Part shown: in pieces, positions 44,147-53,367 of the stretch
Layout of the letters: every line of letters begins with the position of its first letter
How positions within the stretch are numbered: position 1 is the stretch's first letter
Assembly (NCBI GenBank): GCA_016124375.1
Contig: WGNV01000004.1
Span: 372,001 to 436,000 of the forward strand
DNA length: 64,000 bases
Direction of reading: 5' to 3'
Source of the DNA: Tepidisphaera sp.
GTDB lineage: Bacteria; Planctomycetota; Phycisphaerae; Phycisphaerales; UBA1924
Translations under genes and position numbers: made by a program
The notes under the pieces: generated by a model
Databases searched by the model: none
Seen by the model: the letters and a program-made list of their open reading frames with translations, nothing else
Told to the model about the DNA's origin: nothing

Positions 44147-46813
44147 ATGATCCGTCATTGTCCGCGTGCCGTCTCGCTCCGCGTTTGGCCATGTGTCGCG
44201 TTGCTGTGTTTCGTCGCGTCCTTGCGCGGCCAGGTGTGCTACCCCCAGTGGCTGCCCGGCGACGGCACCACCGGCGCTACCCGCGCGGTCTACACCTCCC
44301 TCCTCTGGGATCAAGACGGCGACGGCCCCCTGCCGCCGCGGCTCATCGTCGGGGGCACCTTCACCGCCGCCGGGGGCAGGCCGGGCACCTCCGCCATCGC
44401 CTCCTACGACCCGCAGTCCGGGCGCTGCGAGTCGATGGCGGGCGGCATCACCAACTTTTCTCAAGTCTTCGTCTATTGCCTCATCAAGATGCCCAATGGA
44501 GATCTTGTCGCCGGGGGCGACTTCACCTCCGCCGGGGGCGTCCCTTGCCAATACATCGCGCGATGGGACGGTGCCGCCTGGCATCCGCTCGGCGCAGGGC
44601 TGAACGGGCGGGTGAAGTCGCTCGCCCTTCTGCCCAACGGCGACCTGATCGCGGGCGGGGCCTTCGCTGCCTCGGGCCCCGCACCCCTCAGCCACGTCGC
44701 TCGCTGGGACGGCATCGCCTGGTCCGCCATCGGCAATCTCTCCAGCGTCGGAGTGGACGCCGTCACAGTCCGACCCAATGGCGACATCCTCGCCGCCGGA
44801 ACCTTCAATCCCTCGCCCGGCAGCCTCCTCCACGACATCGCCAGGTGGGACGGCACGCAGTGGTCGTTCATCGCTGGCGCTGGCGTCATCGGAGGCGTCT
44901 ACTGCTTCGCCAACATGCCCAATGGCGATCTCATCGCCGGCGGCCCCCTGGCGGGCATCGACGGCATCAGCCTCTCAGGCGTCGCCCGCTGGGATGGCGT
45001 CGCGTGGCATCCGCTCGGGGACGGCGTGCGGCTCCAGAATGGCAGCCAGGTCAACTCGCTCACCCTCATGCCCGACGGGCGCCTGCTGGTCACCGGCGAC
45101 TTCACATCCGCCGGAGGCAACCCCGCCAGCGGCATCGCCATCTGGGACGGCGCCACCTGGTCCTCCTCTGAAGCCGCCTCTTCCATTCAGGTTCTCACCG
45201 CCACGCTGCTTCCCAGCGGCGATCTTTTCGCGGGCGGCCAGTTCACCTCCATCGGGGGCGTGGCCGCGTCGAACATCGCCGTCCGGCGCGACCAAGGCTG
45301 GCTCCCCTACGGCTCCGGGCTCGACGGCCCCGTGCGGGCGATGGCCTCGCTCCCCGATGGACGCCTGGTCGCGGGCGGCATGTTTGCAACCGCCGACGCC
45401 TCGCCCGCCGGCTCCATCGCGCTCTGGAACGGAACCGGATGGTCCACACTCGGGCGTGGCATGAACGGAAACGTCAACGCCGTCGCGACCACCCCCGCCG
45501 GTGACATCATCGCGGGCGGCTCCTTCACCGACGCCACCGGAACCCCCGCCAGCCGCATCGCCCGATGGAACGGCATCTCGTGGTCACCCCTTGGCACGGG
45601 TCTCGCGGACGAAGTGATCTCTGTCGCCATCATGCCCAACGGCGACGTCATCGCGGGTGGCAACTTCACGTTGGCAGGCGGCGTGGCCGCGGCCCACATC
45701 GCCCGATGGAACGGCGTCGACTGGTCGCCCCTCGGCCAGGGCACATTCGGCGCCGCCCCAACCGTGCGGACGCTCGTCGTGCTTCCCAATGGCGATCTCA
45801 TCGCCGGCGGCGACTTCACCAGCGCGGGCGGGCTACCCGCCAACCACATCGCCCGCTGGGACGGCGCCGCCTGGTCACCCCTCGGCGCTGGCGTCAACGG
45901 TCCGGTATACGCACTGGCCCTCGCCCAGAACGGCGACCTCGTCGTCGCCGGGCACTTTTCCTCGGCAGGCGCCGCCGCCGCCGCCAACATCGCCCGCTGG
46001 AACGGAGCGGCCTGGGCCGCCATGGGCACCGGCACCAACGGAACCGTCAACGCGCTCAACATCAGGCCAAACGGCGACATCTTCGCCGCCGGCTCATTCA
46101 CCACCGTGGGCTCCACGACCGTCAACGGAATCGCTCGATGGAACGGCGCAGCCTGGGTCGCCCTCGGCTCGGGCACCAATCCGACCACTTTCAACACGCT
46201 CGCGTCTCTACCCAATGGCGAGTTGGCCGCTGGCGGCACGTTCAGCATCGTCGGCGGTCAATCCTCCAACTACTTCGCGCGATACTCCTTGACGCAGGCC
46301 CCAACCGCCGCGTCCATCTCCCAGCACCAGGTCGTCGCGGCGGGACAACGCGTCGCGCTGGCCGCCCAGCCCGCGGGCGGCTACCAGAATGTCACCGCCC
46401 ACTGGTATCGCGACAGCTCGCCCGTTGCCAACGGCATCGCCGGGGCCGCGCCCGGGGGCGGGCTCGTCACGGGCGCCACGACGACGCTCCCTTCGCCGAC
46501 GTTCTCAACCCCCGCCGCGCTCGTGATCTCAGGCGCCACGCCCTCCGATGCCGGCACCTACACGTGCGTGTTCAGCAACGCCTGCGGCACAATCGAGACC
46601 CCGCCCGTCATGGTCGTGATCGCCCCACCCTGCGACCCCGACGTCAACCAGGACGGCGCCTCCGACCAAGGCGATGTCGACTACCTCATCAACGTCATCG
46701 CCGGCGGCGATAACCCCAACTCCATCAACCCCGACTTCAACAACGACGGCGCCTCCGACCAGGGCGACATCGACGCGCTCATCAACGTGATCGCCGGCGG
46801 GCCCTGCCCGTAA
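44147..46813 (+). CDS. Secreted multi-repeat propeller protein with Ig-like domain and dockerin
   Basis: 888 residues. A signal peptide of about 29 residues (VASLRGQ) is followed by about 13 repeats of 48-55 residues, each of the form PNGDLIAGGDFTSAGG then IARWDGAAWSPLG. This suggests one or two beta-propellers. Residues of about 720-825 form an Ig-like domain (HWYRDSSPVANG, SDAGTYTCVFSNACG, where the two Cys residues could form a bond). The dockerin begins at 46631, with both loops reading DGASDQGD rather than DGVADQGD. ATG 44147 follows AGGAG; a longer in-frame start at 43943 would place the signal peptide inside the protein. Confidence 0.85.
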   Translation: MIRHCPRAVSLRVWPCVALLCFVASLRGQVCYPQWLPGDGTTGATRAVYTSLLWDQDGDGPLPPRLIVGGTFTAAGGRPGTSAIASYDPQSGRCESMAGGITNFSQVFVYCLIKMPNGDLVAGGDFTSAGGVPCQYIARWDGAAWHPLGAGLNGRVKSLALLPNGDLIAGGAFAASGPAPLSHVARWDGIAWSAIGNLSSVGVDAVTVRPNGDILAAGTFNPSPGSLLHDIARWDGTQWSFIAGAGVIGGVYCFANMPNGDLIAGGPLAGIDGISLSGVARWDGVAWHPLGDGVRLQNGSQVNSLTLMPDGRLLVTGDFTSAGGNPASGIAIWDGATWSSSEAASSIQVLTATLLPSGDLFAGGQFTSIGGVAASNIAVRRDQGWLPYGSGLDGPVRAMASLPDGRLVAGGMFATADASPAGSIALWNGTGWSTLGRGMNGNVNAVATTPAGDIIAGGSFTDATGTPASRIARWNGISWSPLGTGLADEVISVAIMPNGDVIAGGNFTLAGGVAAAHIARWNGVDWSPLGQGTFGAAPTVRTLVVLPNGDLIAGGDFTSAGGLPANHIARWDGAAWSPLGAGVNGPVYALALAQNGDLVVAGHFSSAGAAAAANIARWNGAAWAAMGTGTNGTVNALNIRPNGDIFAAGSFTTVGSTTVNGIARWNGAAWVALGSGTNPTTFNTLASLPNGELAAGGTFSIVGGQSSNYFARYSLTQAPTAASISQHQVVAAGQRVALAAQPAGGYQNVTAHWYRDSSPVANGIAGAAPGGGLVTGATTTLPSPTFSTPAALVISGATPSDAGTYTCVFSNACGTIETPPVMVVIAPPCDPDVNQDGASDQGDVDYLINVIAGGDNPNSINPDFNNDGASDQGDIDALINVIAGGPCP

Positions 46814-46954
46814 TCGTTCAGCAATGCTGGCCCGGAGGCGCGGGCCGGCGCGGGTGAAAAAAGTGTCTTGACGTCCGAGCGTCCGGTGGTACCTTCGGCC
46901 CCGCGGCCGGGGGGCTGGGGGCCGCGCGCCCGCGACTACACAGGAGACTCCGCG

Positions 46955-49186
46955 TTGAACTTCACCCCGCCCGCCCGTCGCGTCTTGCCCCGGTGCCCGG
47001 GGCGGGGCTTTGCCCTGGCGTCACTGCTGGCCGCGTGCCTGGGCACGCTGCTGGCCCCGCGCGCCGCCCTGGCGCAGTGGTCCGCCACGGTCCTCGCACC
47101 GCCGGGCACCATCGGCTCGCAGGTCGATGGCATCGACGGCACCGACCAGGTCGGCTACTTCTTCTCCACCAGCATTTTCAGCGAGCACGCCGCCCTCTGG
47201 CACGGGTCGGCCGGCTCGGTGGTCGATCTCACGCCCCCGAGCGCCGGCTTCTTCGGCGCGCTCATCCACCGCACCGCCGGCGGCAACCAGGTCGGCGATG
47301 TCTACGTCGGCTCCGATCAGCACGCCGCCAGCTGGCACGGCACCGCCGCCTCGTGGGTCGACCTCAACCCCGCCGGCGCCACTTCGTCCTCGGCCCTGGG
47401 CACCAACGGCTCGCAGCAGGTCGGATTCGCCGTCATCGGAGGCGTGCAGAACGCCTCGCTCTGGTCCGGCACCGCGGCTTCGTGGATCAACCTCCACCCC
47501 GCCTCCTCCGGCGCCACCACCTCCGCGCTCAGCGCCGCCTACGGCACGCACCAAGTCGGCTCCGCCACCATCAGCGGCCAGCCCCACGCCAGCCTCTGGA
47601 CCGGCACGCCTGAATCCTGGACCGACCTCAACCCCGCCGGGGCGCTCCTCTCCACCGTCACCTCGATCGACGCCGCCGAAGAGGGCGGCTACGCCTACCT
47701 CGGCAGCACCTTCCACGCTGGATTCTGGAAGGGCAGCGCGGCGTCCTGGATCGATCTTCACCCCGCCACCGCCTCGCAGTCGGGCGTCTACGCCGTCTTC
47801 GCCGGGCGCCAAGCCGGCTACGCCAGATTCGGAGGCGTCGACCACGCCTGCGTCTGGACTGGCGCGCCCGCCTCGTACGAAGACCTCTCCCACGCTCTCG
47901 CCAGCAACTACGGCACCTCGAGCGCCTACGCGATCTGGAGTGACGCGACCACCATCTACGTCGGAGGCTTTGCCCACAACAACACCACCGGCTACGACGA
48001 GGCCATCATCTGGTCCAAGCCCATCCCGCGCTGGGCTGTCGCCTATCTCCACCCCGCCGGCACCTACGGCTCCAAGGCTCTGGGCGTGCGCGACGGCAAG
48101 ATCGTCGGTCAGGTCTCGGGCCTGGGCTCCTACGAAGCCGCCCTCTGGCGACAACTCGATACGAACTGGGTCAACCTGGATCCGGTCATCGCCTTTGGCG
48201 GCGGCGCCAGCGCGGTGCTGGGCGAGCAAAAGGTCGGGTACATTCAAGCCAACAGCGGCGGTACCCGCGCCTCCATCTGGAACGGCACCGCCAACTCCTG
48301 GGTCGACCTCACCCCGCCCATGATGAACACCAGCGGCGAGGCCTACATCTACGCCACCACCGGCCCCCAACAGGCCGGCACCACCTACGTCACCGGCCCC
48401 ACCAACCACTACTCCGCCAGCCTCTGGAGCGGCACCGCCGCCTCGTGGGTAAACCTCAACCCCGCCGGCGCCACCTACTCCGAGGCGCTCGCCATGGACG
48501 CCACGCATCAATACGGAGACGCCGCATTCAACAACCACGCCCGGGCGAGCGCGTGGAGCGGCTCAGCCGCCTCTTGGACCGACCTCACTCCCGCCTCCGC
48601 TACCGACGCGCAGATCCTCGGCGCGGATGCGTTGCGCCAAGTGGGCCTTGCCTACTTCCCGGCCTCGCACGCCGGAATCTGGAGCGGCACGGCCACCTCC
48701 TTTGTTGACGTTCACCCCGCGAACTTCACCAACTCCTCGCTCGCGGCCATCGACGGCGACGCCCAGGTCGGCATGGTGTGGAACGCCGCCACGACGTTCT
48801 CACACGCCGGCATCTGGAACAACACCGCTGCTTCTTTCGAAGACCTGTCGCAATACCTCGGGGGCGACTGGCGCTCCTCCACCGCCACCGGCGTCTGGCA
48901 CGACGCCACCACCATCTACGTCGTCGGCTGGGGCCACGACAACGTCTCCAATCTCGACCAGGCCCTCGTCTGGACCCGGCCTGTCGACGTCGCGCCGCCC
49001 GCCTGCGACCCCGACGTGAACCAGGACGGCGTCGCCGACCAGGGAGACATCGATTACCTCATCGACGTCGTCGCCGGCGGCAGCAACCCCACCGGCATCG
49101 ACCCCGACTTCAACCAGGACGGCGTCGCGGACCAAGGCGACATCGACGCCCTCGTCAACGTCATCGCCGGAGGACCGTGCCCGTAA
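46955..49186 (+). CDS. Secreted double-propeller protein with dockerin
   Basis: 743 residues from TTG 46955, which has AGGAG eight bases upstream. The signal peptide ends in AALAQ (about residue 40). The body is an internal duplication: two halves (about 45-360 and 361-680), each with six repeats of the type WSGTAASWVDLNPAGA followed by a QVGYA strand, and each closing with a longer block (YVGGFAHNNTTGYDEAIIW, YVVGWGHDNVSNLDQALVW). The PEP-CTERM protein at 36403-37500 is a single six-repeat version of the same unit. The dockerin (from 49004) has the variant DQGDIDYLIDVVAGG in its first half. Confidence 0.83.
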   Translation: MNFTPPARRVLPRCPGRGFALASLLAACLGTLLAPRAALAQWSATVLAPPGTIGSQVDGIDGTDQVGYFFSTSIFSEHAALWHGSAGSVVDLTPPSAGFFGALIHRTAGGNQVGDVYVGSDQHAASWHGTAASWVDLNPAGATSSSALGTNGSQQVGFAVIGGVQNASLWSGTAASWINLHPASSGATTSALSAAYGTHQVGSATISGQPHASLWTGTPESWTDLNPAGALLSTVTSIDAAEEGGYAYLGSTFHAGFWKGSAASWIDLHPATASQSGVYAVFAGRQAGYARFGGVDHACVWTGAPASYEDLSHALASNYGTSSAYAIWSDATTIYVGGFAHNNTTGYDEAIIWSKPIPRWAVAYLHPAGTYGSKALGVRDGKIVGQVSGLGSYEAALWRQLDTNWVNLDPVIAFGGGASAVLGEQKVGYIQANSGGTRASIWNGTANSWVDLTPPMMNTSGEAYIYATTGPQQAGTTYVTGPTNHYSASLWSGTAASWVNLNPAGATYSEALAMDATHQYGDAAFNNHARASAWSGSAASWTDLTPASATDAQILGADALRQVGLAYFPASHAGIWSGTATSFVDVHPANFTNSSLAAIDGDAQVGMVWNAATTFSHAGIWNNTAASFEDLSQYLGGDWRSSTATGVWHDATTIYVVGWGHDNVSNLDQALVWTRPVDVAPPACDPDVNQDGVADQGDIDYLIDVVAGGSNPTGIDPDFNQDGVADQGDIDALVNVIAGGPCP

Positions 49187-49324
49187 GCATCATCTCACAC
49201 ACGGGCTCGCGCCTCACACCTCGGCCGAAACAACCCCGCACCCTGGCAAGCCGGCGTCCCAGGTCAGAAATCGTCTTCCCGCCTGCTGCCGCAATCACGT
49301 TCCCCTTTTTCCAACGGAGCCATC

Positions 49325-50188
49325 ATGAAAACCGCCCTCGCACTCACCATCCTCGCGTCGCTCAGCCCCGCCGCCCTCGCCCAGATCACCCCGATCTCCC
49401 AGACCCGCTCCATCTCGGGCGAAAGTTACTCCACCATTGACGGCCTCACCACCCACCAGGGCCCCTTCACCACCAGCGCTCCCGATGGCCAATACGACAC
49501 CTGGACCGACGCCCTCTCCATCCCAGGCTTCATCTCCGGCACCGCCAACCAATCCGGCGGCGTCGTCAGCTCTGATCAGATCAGCCTCGACCAGCTCACC
49601 CTCTCCCTCGGCGGCGGCAATGCCCCGGGCACCTCCGCCGAATCCACCCAGTCCAACCAGTTCATCGTCACCTTCAACATCGACACGCCCTCTTCCTTCA
49701 CCCTCTCCGGTGGTGGCGGCTGCGCCGGCCCCTCCGGCGCCCCCGATACCTCCATCGCCTTCTCCATCGTCTTCTCGCTCACCGGCCCCAACGGTGAAAT
49801 GATCCACCTGGAAACCGGCGCCGAGAACGGCTACTCCATCGACTTCACCGGCCTCGCCGGCAACCTCGACCCCGGTCAGTACACCATCTCCTACGTCGGA
49901 ACCGGCGACGTCTCCTTTGTCGCTCCTCCCGACGGCGCCGGCAATGGCGCAGGTGGCGGCGGCGCCGGCAACTTCGCCTTCATCGTCACCCCCAACGGCG
50001 CTCCCTGCGACCCCGACGTCAACCAGGACGGCGTTGCTGACCAGGGCGACGTCGATTACCTCATCAACGTCGTCGCCGGCGGCGAAAACCCCACCGGCGT
50101 CAACCCCGACTTCAACAACGACGGCGTCGCCGATCAGGGCGACATCGACGCGCTCGTCAACGTGATCGCCGGCGGGCAATGCCCGTAA
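49325..50188 (+). CDS. Secreted protein with dockerin, unknown head
   Basis: 287 residues, the shortest of the dockerin proteins. The signal peptide (1-20, AALAQ) is followed by a single head domain of about 200 residues rich in Ser, Thr and Gly, probably a beta-sandwich, ending in a Gly-rich linker (GAGNGAGGGGAGN). I recognise no family in the head. The dockerin starts at 50006 and ends in GQCP. The ATG at 49325 follows ACGGAG. Confidence 0.8.
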   Translation: MKTALALTILASLSPAALAQITPISQTRSISGESYSTIDGLTTHQGPFTTSAPDGQYDTWTDALSIPGFISGTANQSGGVVSSDQISLDQLTLSLGGGNAPGTSAESTQSNQFIVTFNIDTPSSFTLSGGGGCAGPSGAPDTSIAFSIVFSLTGPNGEMIHLETGAENGYSIDFTGLAGNLDPGQYTISYVGTGDVSFVAPPDGAGNGAGGGGAGNFAFIVTPNGAPCDPDVNQDGVADQGDVDYLINVVAGGENPTGVNPDFNNDGVADQGDIDALVNVIAGGQCP

Positions 50189-50549
50189 GCCGGCGCCGCG
50201 AGGCCCTGCCGCCGCTACCCGGCCTCGCGCTGGCGCCGCCGCACGCGCGGGGTGTATCAAGCTCAACCGCTCGCTCCCAGGGCACAGGCTTTCCGCCTGT
50301 GCCTTCTTCATGGCTTGATTGAGCTGGCGCGCGACGTCCATCCGTGGCCGGATTCAGCGCTCTGAACCCCCCGCCGTAGCGCCGCCCGCTGCCTCCTTGA
50401 AACTTCTGCAAGCCCGCGATGCCCGGCGGACATCTTGTGTTGCAGCGGCGCGCCGCGCGTGAACACCAGAGCGCTCCCGCAACTGCGGTGACGCGGGTCA
50501 CCGGCAGCGGTAGCACCACGCCCAGCACACGCCACCACCGGAGGACATC
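50189..50549. other. Intergenic region with hairpins
   Basis: 361 bases without a gene. It begins with a long GC-rich inverted repeat (GGCGCC and CGAGGCC arms, about 50192-50236) and then contains the terminator at 50281. No reading frame has coding character. Confidence 0.4.
50281..50310 (+). terminator. Rho-independent terminator
   Basis: 9-bp stem (GGCACAGGC and GCCTGTGCC) with loop TTTCC, followed by TTCTTC. Confidence 0.75.
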
Positions 50550-52070
50550 ATGAAACTCACCCCGACCGTTCGAGCCGCGGCCCTCATCTCCATCTCGGGC
50601 CTCACGTGCGGCGTTCAGACCGCCCTCGCGCAGATCCCCGTCGGCAGCGTCTCGTTCGATCTCACCCCCATCGCCTCGGGCCTCACTTCGCCAGTGCAGC
50701 TCAAGGCCGCGCCCGACGACAGCGGCCGCCTCTTTATCGTCGATCAGGCCGGCACCATCCGAATTCTGAGCAACGGCACGCTGCTGCCGACGCCCTTTCT
50801 TGACGTGCGCCCGCTCATGGTCGCACTCAACCCGGGCTATGACGAACGCGGGCTGCTGGGCCTGGCCTTCCATCCAAACTTCGCGAGCAACGGCCGCTTC
50901 TTCGTCCACTACTCCGCCCCGCGCACCGGCAACCCGGGCGACCCATGCCTGGGCACCTCGCGCGGCTGCAGCAGCGAGGTCATCGCCGAGTATCACGTCT
51001 CCGCCGCCAACCCCAACATCGCCGACCCTGCCGGCATCGTGCTGCTGAGCATTCCCAAACCCCAGTTCAACCACGCCGGCGGCGGGCTCGACTTCGGCCC
51101 CGACGGCCTTCTCTACATCGCGCTGGGCGACGGCGGCGGCGCCAACGACGGGCTCGCCGACGTGCCCCCCAGCCACGGCCCCATCGGCAACGCCCAGAAT
51201 CTCGGCGCGCTCCTGGGCAAGATCCTCCGCTTCAACGCCGACACCCCCGGCATGCTCGCCATCCCGCCCAACAACCCCTTCCTCGGCACCCCCGGCGCCA
51301 ACCCCGCCGTTTACGCCTACGGCCTGCGAAACCCATACGCCTTCTCGTTCGACGACGTCGGCCCCGGCGCCACCGGCCAGTTCTGGGTGGGCGATGTCGG
51401 CCAGAACCTCTTCGAGGAAGTCGACAATGTCGTCGCCGGCGGCAACTACGGCTGGCCGCTCAAGGAAGGCACACACTGCTTCGATCCCTTTTCCCCGAAT
51501 GTCGCCCCGCCCACCTGCCCGGGCGCCGACGCCACCCTGCCCCCCGTCGGCGACTACCCCCACGTCGACGGCTCAACCCCCGTGGGCATCGCGGTCGTCG
51601 GAGGCTACATCTACCGCGGCTCCGCCAATCCGTCGCTGACCGGGCTCTACCTCTTCGGCGATTTCAGCACCTCGTTCGGAAGCCCCGACGGCCAGGTCTT
51701 CTATCTCGACCCCGCCCAGCCCGGTCAGTTCCTTCGCGCCAACCTCAGCGGCACCAACCAGCCCCTGGGCAAATACCTCAAGGGAATGGGCCGCGACGCC
51801 CAGGGCGAGATCTACTACCTCACCAGCACCGTGCTCGGCCCCACCGGCACCACCGGCCAGGTGCTCCGCGTCACCGTGCCTCCCACCTGCGACCCCGACG
51901 TCAACCAGGACGGCGTCGCCGACCAGGGCGACGTCGATTACCTCATCAACGTCGTCGCGGGCGGCCAAAATCCCAGCGGCATCGACCCAGATTTCAACCA
52001 GGATGGGGTAGCAGACCAGGGCGACATTGACGCATTGATCAATGTGGTCGCGGGCGGGGTGTGCCCGTAA
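50550..52070 (+). CDS. Sugar dehydrogenase-type propeller (GSDH) with dockerin
   Basis: 506 residues. The signal peptide (1-28, TALAQ) leads into a glucose/sorbosone dehydrogenase-type six-bladed propeller: PVQLKAAPDDSGRLFIVDQ, LLGLAFHPNF, FNHAGGGLDFGPDGLLYIAL and YGLRNPYAFSFDD are the family hallmarks, and GDVGQNLFEEVD follows. Soluble members use PQQ to oxidise aldose sugars at the cell surface; many relatives are uncharacterised, and cofactor use here is not proven. The dockerin starts at 51888 and ends in GVCP. It is the clearest enzyme-like head among the cluster besides the M23 protein. Confidence 0.87.
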   Translation: MKLTPTVRAAALISISGLTCGVQTALAQIPVGSVSFDLTPIASGLTSPVQLKAAPDDSGRLFIVDQAGTIRILSNGTLLPTPFLDVRPLMVALNPGYDERGLLGLAFHPNFASNGRFFVHYSAPRTGNPGDPCLGTSRGCSSEVIAEYHVSAANPNIADPAGIVLLSIPKPQFNHAGGGLDFGPDGLLYIALGDGGGANDGLADVPPSHGPIGNAQNLGALLGKILRFNADTPGMLAIPPNNPFLGTPGANPAVYAYGLRNPYAFSFDDVGPGATGQFWVGDVGQNLFEEVDNVVAGGNYGWPLKEGTHCFDPFSPNVAPPTCPGADATLPPVGDYPHVDGSTPVGIAVVGGYIYRGSANPSLTGLYLFGDFSTSFGSPDGQVFYLDPAQPGQFLRANLSGTNQPLGKYLKGMGRDAQGEIYYLTSTVLGPTGTTGQVLRVTVPPTCDPDVNQDGVADQGDVDYLINVVAGGQNPSGIDPDFNQDGVADQGDIDALINVVAGGVCP

Positions 52071-52097
52071 GCGCCCACGCGCTTCCGGAGTGCCCCC

Positions 52098-53270
52098 ATG
52101 CTCAAGCAACACATCGGCTTCGGCCTTGCCCTCTGCGTGTTCGCCTCCGGTGCCTGGGCTCAGTCGTTCGTTCCGGGCGATGCCTACCTGATCTCAACCT
52201 CGCTGCCGCGGGCCGTCAACGGGTCGGAGCCCGGCATCGTCAAGATCAGCCCGTCGAACAACTGGGCAGTGACCAGGATCTACACCGGCTCCGAAGTCTC
52301 CTTCGGGCGAGCGACCTTCGACCCCTTCCGCGGCAAGATCGTGGTCGGCGCCGGAAGCACGTCGACGCTCACTTTCATCGATGCGGCCGGCACGCTCACT
52401 CACCTCAACATTCCCCGCTTGGGGATCGCCGGCAACGACGTGGCGAACCGCGCGGCGGCAGCCGCGGACGGGCGAATCTATTTCGTCCGCGGCGCGACCA
52501 ACACGCTGGCGGTGCTCGACGGCGCTGGCGTCGTGCACGAGGTGCTCAATCAGGCGGGCACCGCGCCGGAAGCCGTGAGCAACAACACGCTGACCGCGTC
52601 ATATTTCAGCATCGCCACCAACACCCTCATCTTCGCCGGAACTTCGGGGTCGAACGACACCTTCGAGCGGATCACCTTCACACCGAACGGCTTCCAGGTA
52701 GTCGACCGCACCAGCATCTCGACGCCCATGCTCCCATCTGCGGAAATCGTCACCGGCATGTCCGAAGGGCCCAACGGCACCGTGTTTGTCAAGAGCGATG
52801 ACAACAGCAACGACACGCTCCGGCGCATGCGCCTGCTCGACCCCGCCACCATGACGCTCTCCGTCTTCGCCAGCAGCGGCTACTTCGGCGTCGCGGGCGA
52901 AGTCGCCGGGGCCTACGTCCCCGTTGCCGGCAAATCCCTCGTCCTCGATACGCTCAGCGATCAACTCCGCACCTTCACCCCCGGTGCGGCGGGCGCGGGC
53001 ACCATCGTCGCGACCTCCGGCGTCTCCAGCGGCGGCGGCTCGGGCGAACTCGCCCAAATCATCGTTGTCCCCGATCTCGCGCCCCCCTGCGACCCCGACG
53101 TCAACCAAGACGGCGTCGCCGACCAGGGCGACGTCGACTACCTCGTCAACGTCGTCGCCGGCGGCGCCAATCCCACCGGCATCGACCCCGATTTCAACCA
53201 GGACGGCGTCTCCGACCAGGGCGACATCGACGCCCTCATCAACGTCATCGCCGGCGGCCAATGCCCATAA
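52098..53270 (+). CDS. Secreted propeller-like protein with dockerin
   Basis: 390 residues, beginning 27 bases after the previous stop, so probably in the same transcript. Signal peptide 1-21 (GAWAQ). The head has repeating strands (GRATFDPFRGKIVVGAG, GRIYFVRGATNTLAVLD, GTVFVKSDDNSNDTLRR) and looks like an NHL/YncE-type propeller, but no exact family can be named. The dockerin (from 53088) has VNQDGVADQGDVDYLVNV and ends in GQCP. GGAG precedes the ATG. Confidence 0.82.
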   Translation: MLKQHIGFGLALCVFASGAWAQSFVPGDAYLISTSLPRAVNGSEPGIVKISPSNNWAVTRIYTGSEVSFGRATFDPFRGKIVVGAGSTSTLTFIDAAGTLTHLNIPRLGIAGNDVANRAAAAADGRIYFVRGATNTLAVLDGAGVVHEVLNQAGTAPEAVSNNTLTASYFSIATNTLIFAGTSGSNDTFERITFTPNGFQVVDRTSISTPMLPSAEIVTGMSEGPNGTVFVKSDDNSNDTLRRMRLLDPATMTLSVFASSGYFGVAGEVAGAYVPVAGKSLVLDTLSDQLRTFTPGAAGAGTIVATSGVSSGGGSGELAQIIVVPDLAPPCDPDVNQDGVADQGDVDYLVNVVAGGANPTGIDPDFNQDGVSDQGDIDALINVIAGGQCP

Positions 53271-53367
53271 TCCGCCACTCATCCCGCCCCCAGCTTCACC
53301 CTTCAACCAACTTTCCTTGACGCCCTAGCACAACCTGATACCTTTCGGTTTTCCGCCGGAGGTATGT

